A stretch of 5,647 nt of DNA. Origin: Ruminococcus sp. Lineage in GTDB: Bacteria > Bacillota > Clostridia > Oscillospirales > Ruminococcaceae. Of this stretch, positions 4,991 through 5,647 are shown one piece after another. How positions within the stretch are numbered: the stretch's first letter is position 1; each line of letters starts with the position of its first letter. Below the pieces are notes generated by a model that saw only the letters and a program-made list of their open reading frames with translations, made no database searches and was not told where the DNA came from. The position numbers were made by a program, and so were the translations under genes. The stretch lies in the NCBI GenBank assembly GCA_014799675.1, contig JAAVHM010000142.1, positions 1-5,647 of the forward strand, written 5' to 3'.

Positions 4991-5647
4991 TTATTCCTTT
5001 CTCGGGTCGATAACTTTAACTGCGTCGGCAACTCTGCCGTACTGACCCTGCGCTTTTTCAAAAGCGGTATTTGCGTCGTCGCCTGCCTTGATGAAGTCCA
5101 TCATCTTGCCGAAGTTTACGAACTTGTAGCCGATGATCTCGTCGTCTTCATTAAGAGCGATACCTGTTACGTAGCCGTCTGTCATTTCAAGGTAACGGGG
5201 ACCCTTTGCAAGTGTTCCGTACATTGTGCCGATCTGTGAACGGAGACCCTTTCCGAGATCCTCAAGACCTGCGCCGATAGGAAGACCGTCCTCGGAAAAT
5301 GCGCTCTGTGAACGACCGTAAACGATCTGGAGGAAAAGCTCTCTCATAGCTGTGTTGATAGCGTCGCATACAAGGTCGGTATTAAGAGCCTCGAGAATGG
5401 TTCTTCCGGGGAGAATTTCGGAAGCCATAGCTGCGGAGTGGGTCATACCCGAACATCCGAGAGTCTCAACGAGAGCCTCCTGAATAACACCGTCCTTAAC
5501 GTTAAGGGAAAGCTTACATGCACCCTGCTGAGGAGCGCACCAGCCCACACCATGCGTTAAACCGGAAATATCTTTTACTTCTTTTACCTTTACCCAATTT
5601 GCTTCTTCTGGGATAGGCGCACAGCCGTGATTTACGCCTTGTGCTAC
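4991..5647 (-). CDS. NifU/IscU-like iron-sulfur cluster scaffold protein (5' partial)
   Basis: U-type scaffolds assemble Fe-S clusters on conserved cysteines and hand them to target proteins. The frame is open to the right edge, so the N-terminus is missing; 218 residues are in the window. A GTG at 5548 is not the start, because the frame continues upstream with VNHGCAPIPEEANWVK and DISGLTHG. In-window residues: C9; C37 and C44 in VGWCAPQQGACKLSL; C65 in ETLGCSGMTHSAAMASEIL, which matches the G-C-x-x-x-x-A-S block of NifU; C94 in LVCDAINTAMREL, matching the third scaffold cysteine region. The C-terminal part (about 120-218) goes beyond a minimal IscU and holds a possible beta-rich segment (YVTGIALNEDDEIIGYKFVNFGKMMDF). 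No cysteine desulfurase gene is visible in the window. It is the upstream partner of the GGGtGRT gene. Confidence 0.85.
   Translation of the reverse strand, partial: VAQGVNHGCAPIPEEANWVKVKEVKDISGLTHGVGWCAPQQGACKLSLNVKDGVIQEALVETLGCSGMTHSAAMASEILPGRTILEALNTDLVCDAINTAMRELFLQIVYGRSQSAFSEDGLPIGAGLEDLGKGLRSQIGTMYGTLAKGPRYLEMTDGYVTGIALNEDDEIIGYKFVNFGKMMDFIKAGDDANTAFEKAQGQYGRVADAVKVIDPRKE

Overview
The window reads as a chromosomal segment of a Gram-positive anaerobe of class Clostridia, perhaps a Ruminococcus-like member of the Oscillospirales. This is inference from three things: the ClpC-type unfoldase, the NifU-like/GGGtGRT gene pair, and consensus sigma-A promoters with strong AGGAG-type ribosome binding sites. 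TGA is used as an ordinary stop (the clp gene ends with it), so the standard bacterial code applies.

Left part (1-2515, plus strand). The window opens inside a large clpC-type gene whose N-terminal domain lies outside. It ends at 1997. Only 17 bases later, behind a good Shine-Dalgarno, follows an AT-rich gene for a 166-residue membrane protein of unknown function. The two look co-transcribed.

Middle part (2516-3130, plus strand). A perfect-consensus promoter drives a cluster of three tRNA genes, tRNA-Gly(TCC), tRNA-Arg(TCT) and tRNA-His(GTG), all with encoded CCA. The spacers hold inverted repeats, including two tandem hairpins between tRNA-Arg and tRNA-His. A strong hairpin terminator closes the cluster. 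The tRNA-His copy has two mismatched stem pairs.

A toxin-antitoxin module (3238-3898, plus strand) follows. Its own promoter overlaps a 12-bp perfect palindrome that is a likely autoregulatory operator. An intact mazE-like antitoxin gene overlaps a mazF-like toxin gene by 7 bases. The toxin frame is full length (117 codons) but is broken by one in-frame TGA at codon 73, so the window seems to hold a live antitoxin and a dead or readthrough-dependent toxin. A 14-bp perfect hairpin at 3906-3939 can terminate transcription in both directions.

Right part (3975-5647, minus strand). A convergent two-gene operon encodes a NifU/IscU-like iron-sulfur scaffold (N-terminus beyond the right edge) and then a GGGtGRT family protein, a conserved protein of unknown function. 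The ribosome binding site of the second gene starts within or just after the stop codon of the first. This pairing is the best lead in the window for uncharacterised biology, although the protein family itself is already named. I saw no insertion sequence, CRISPR array, prophage gene or attachment-site repeat.
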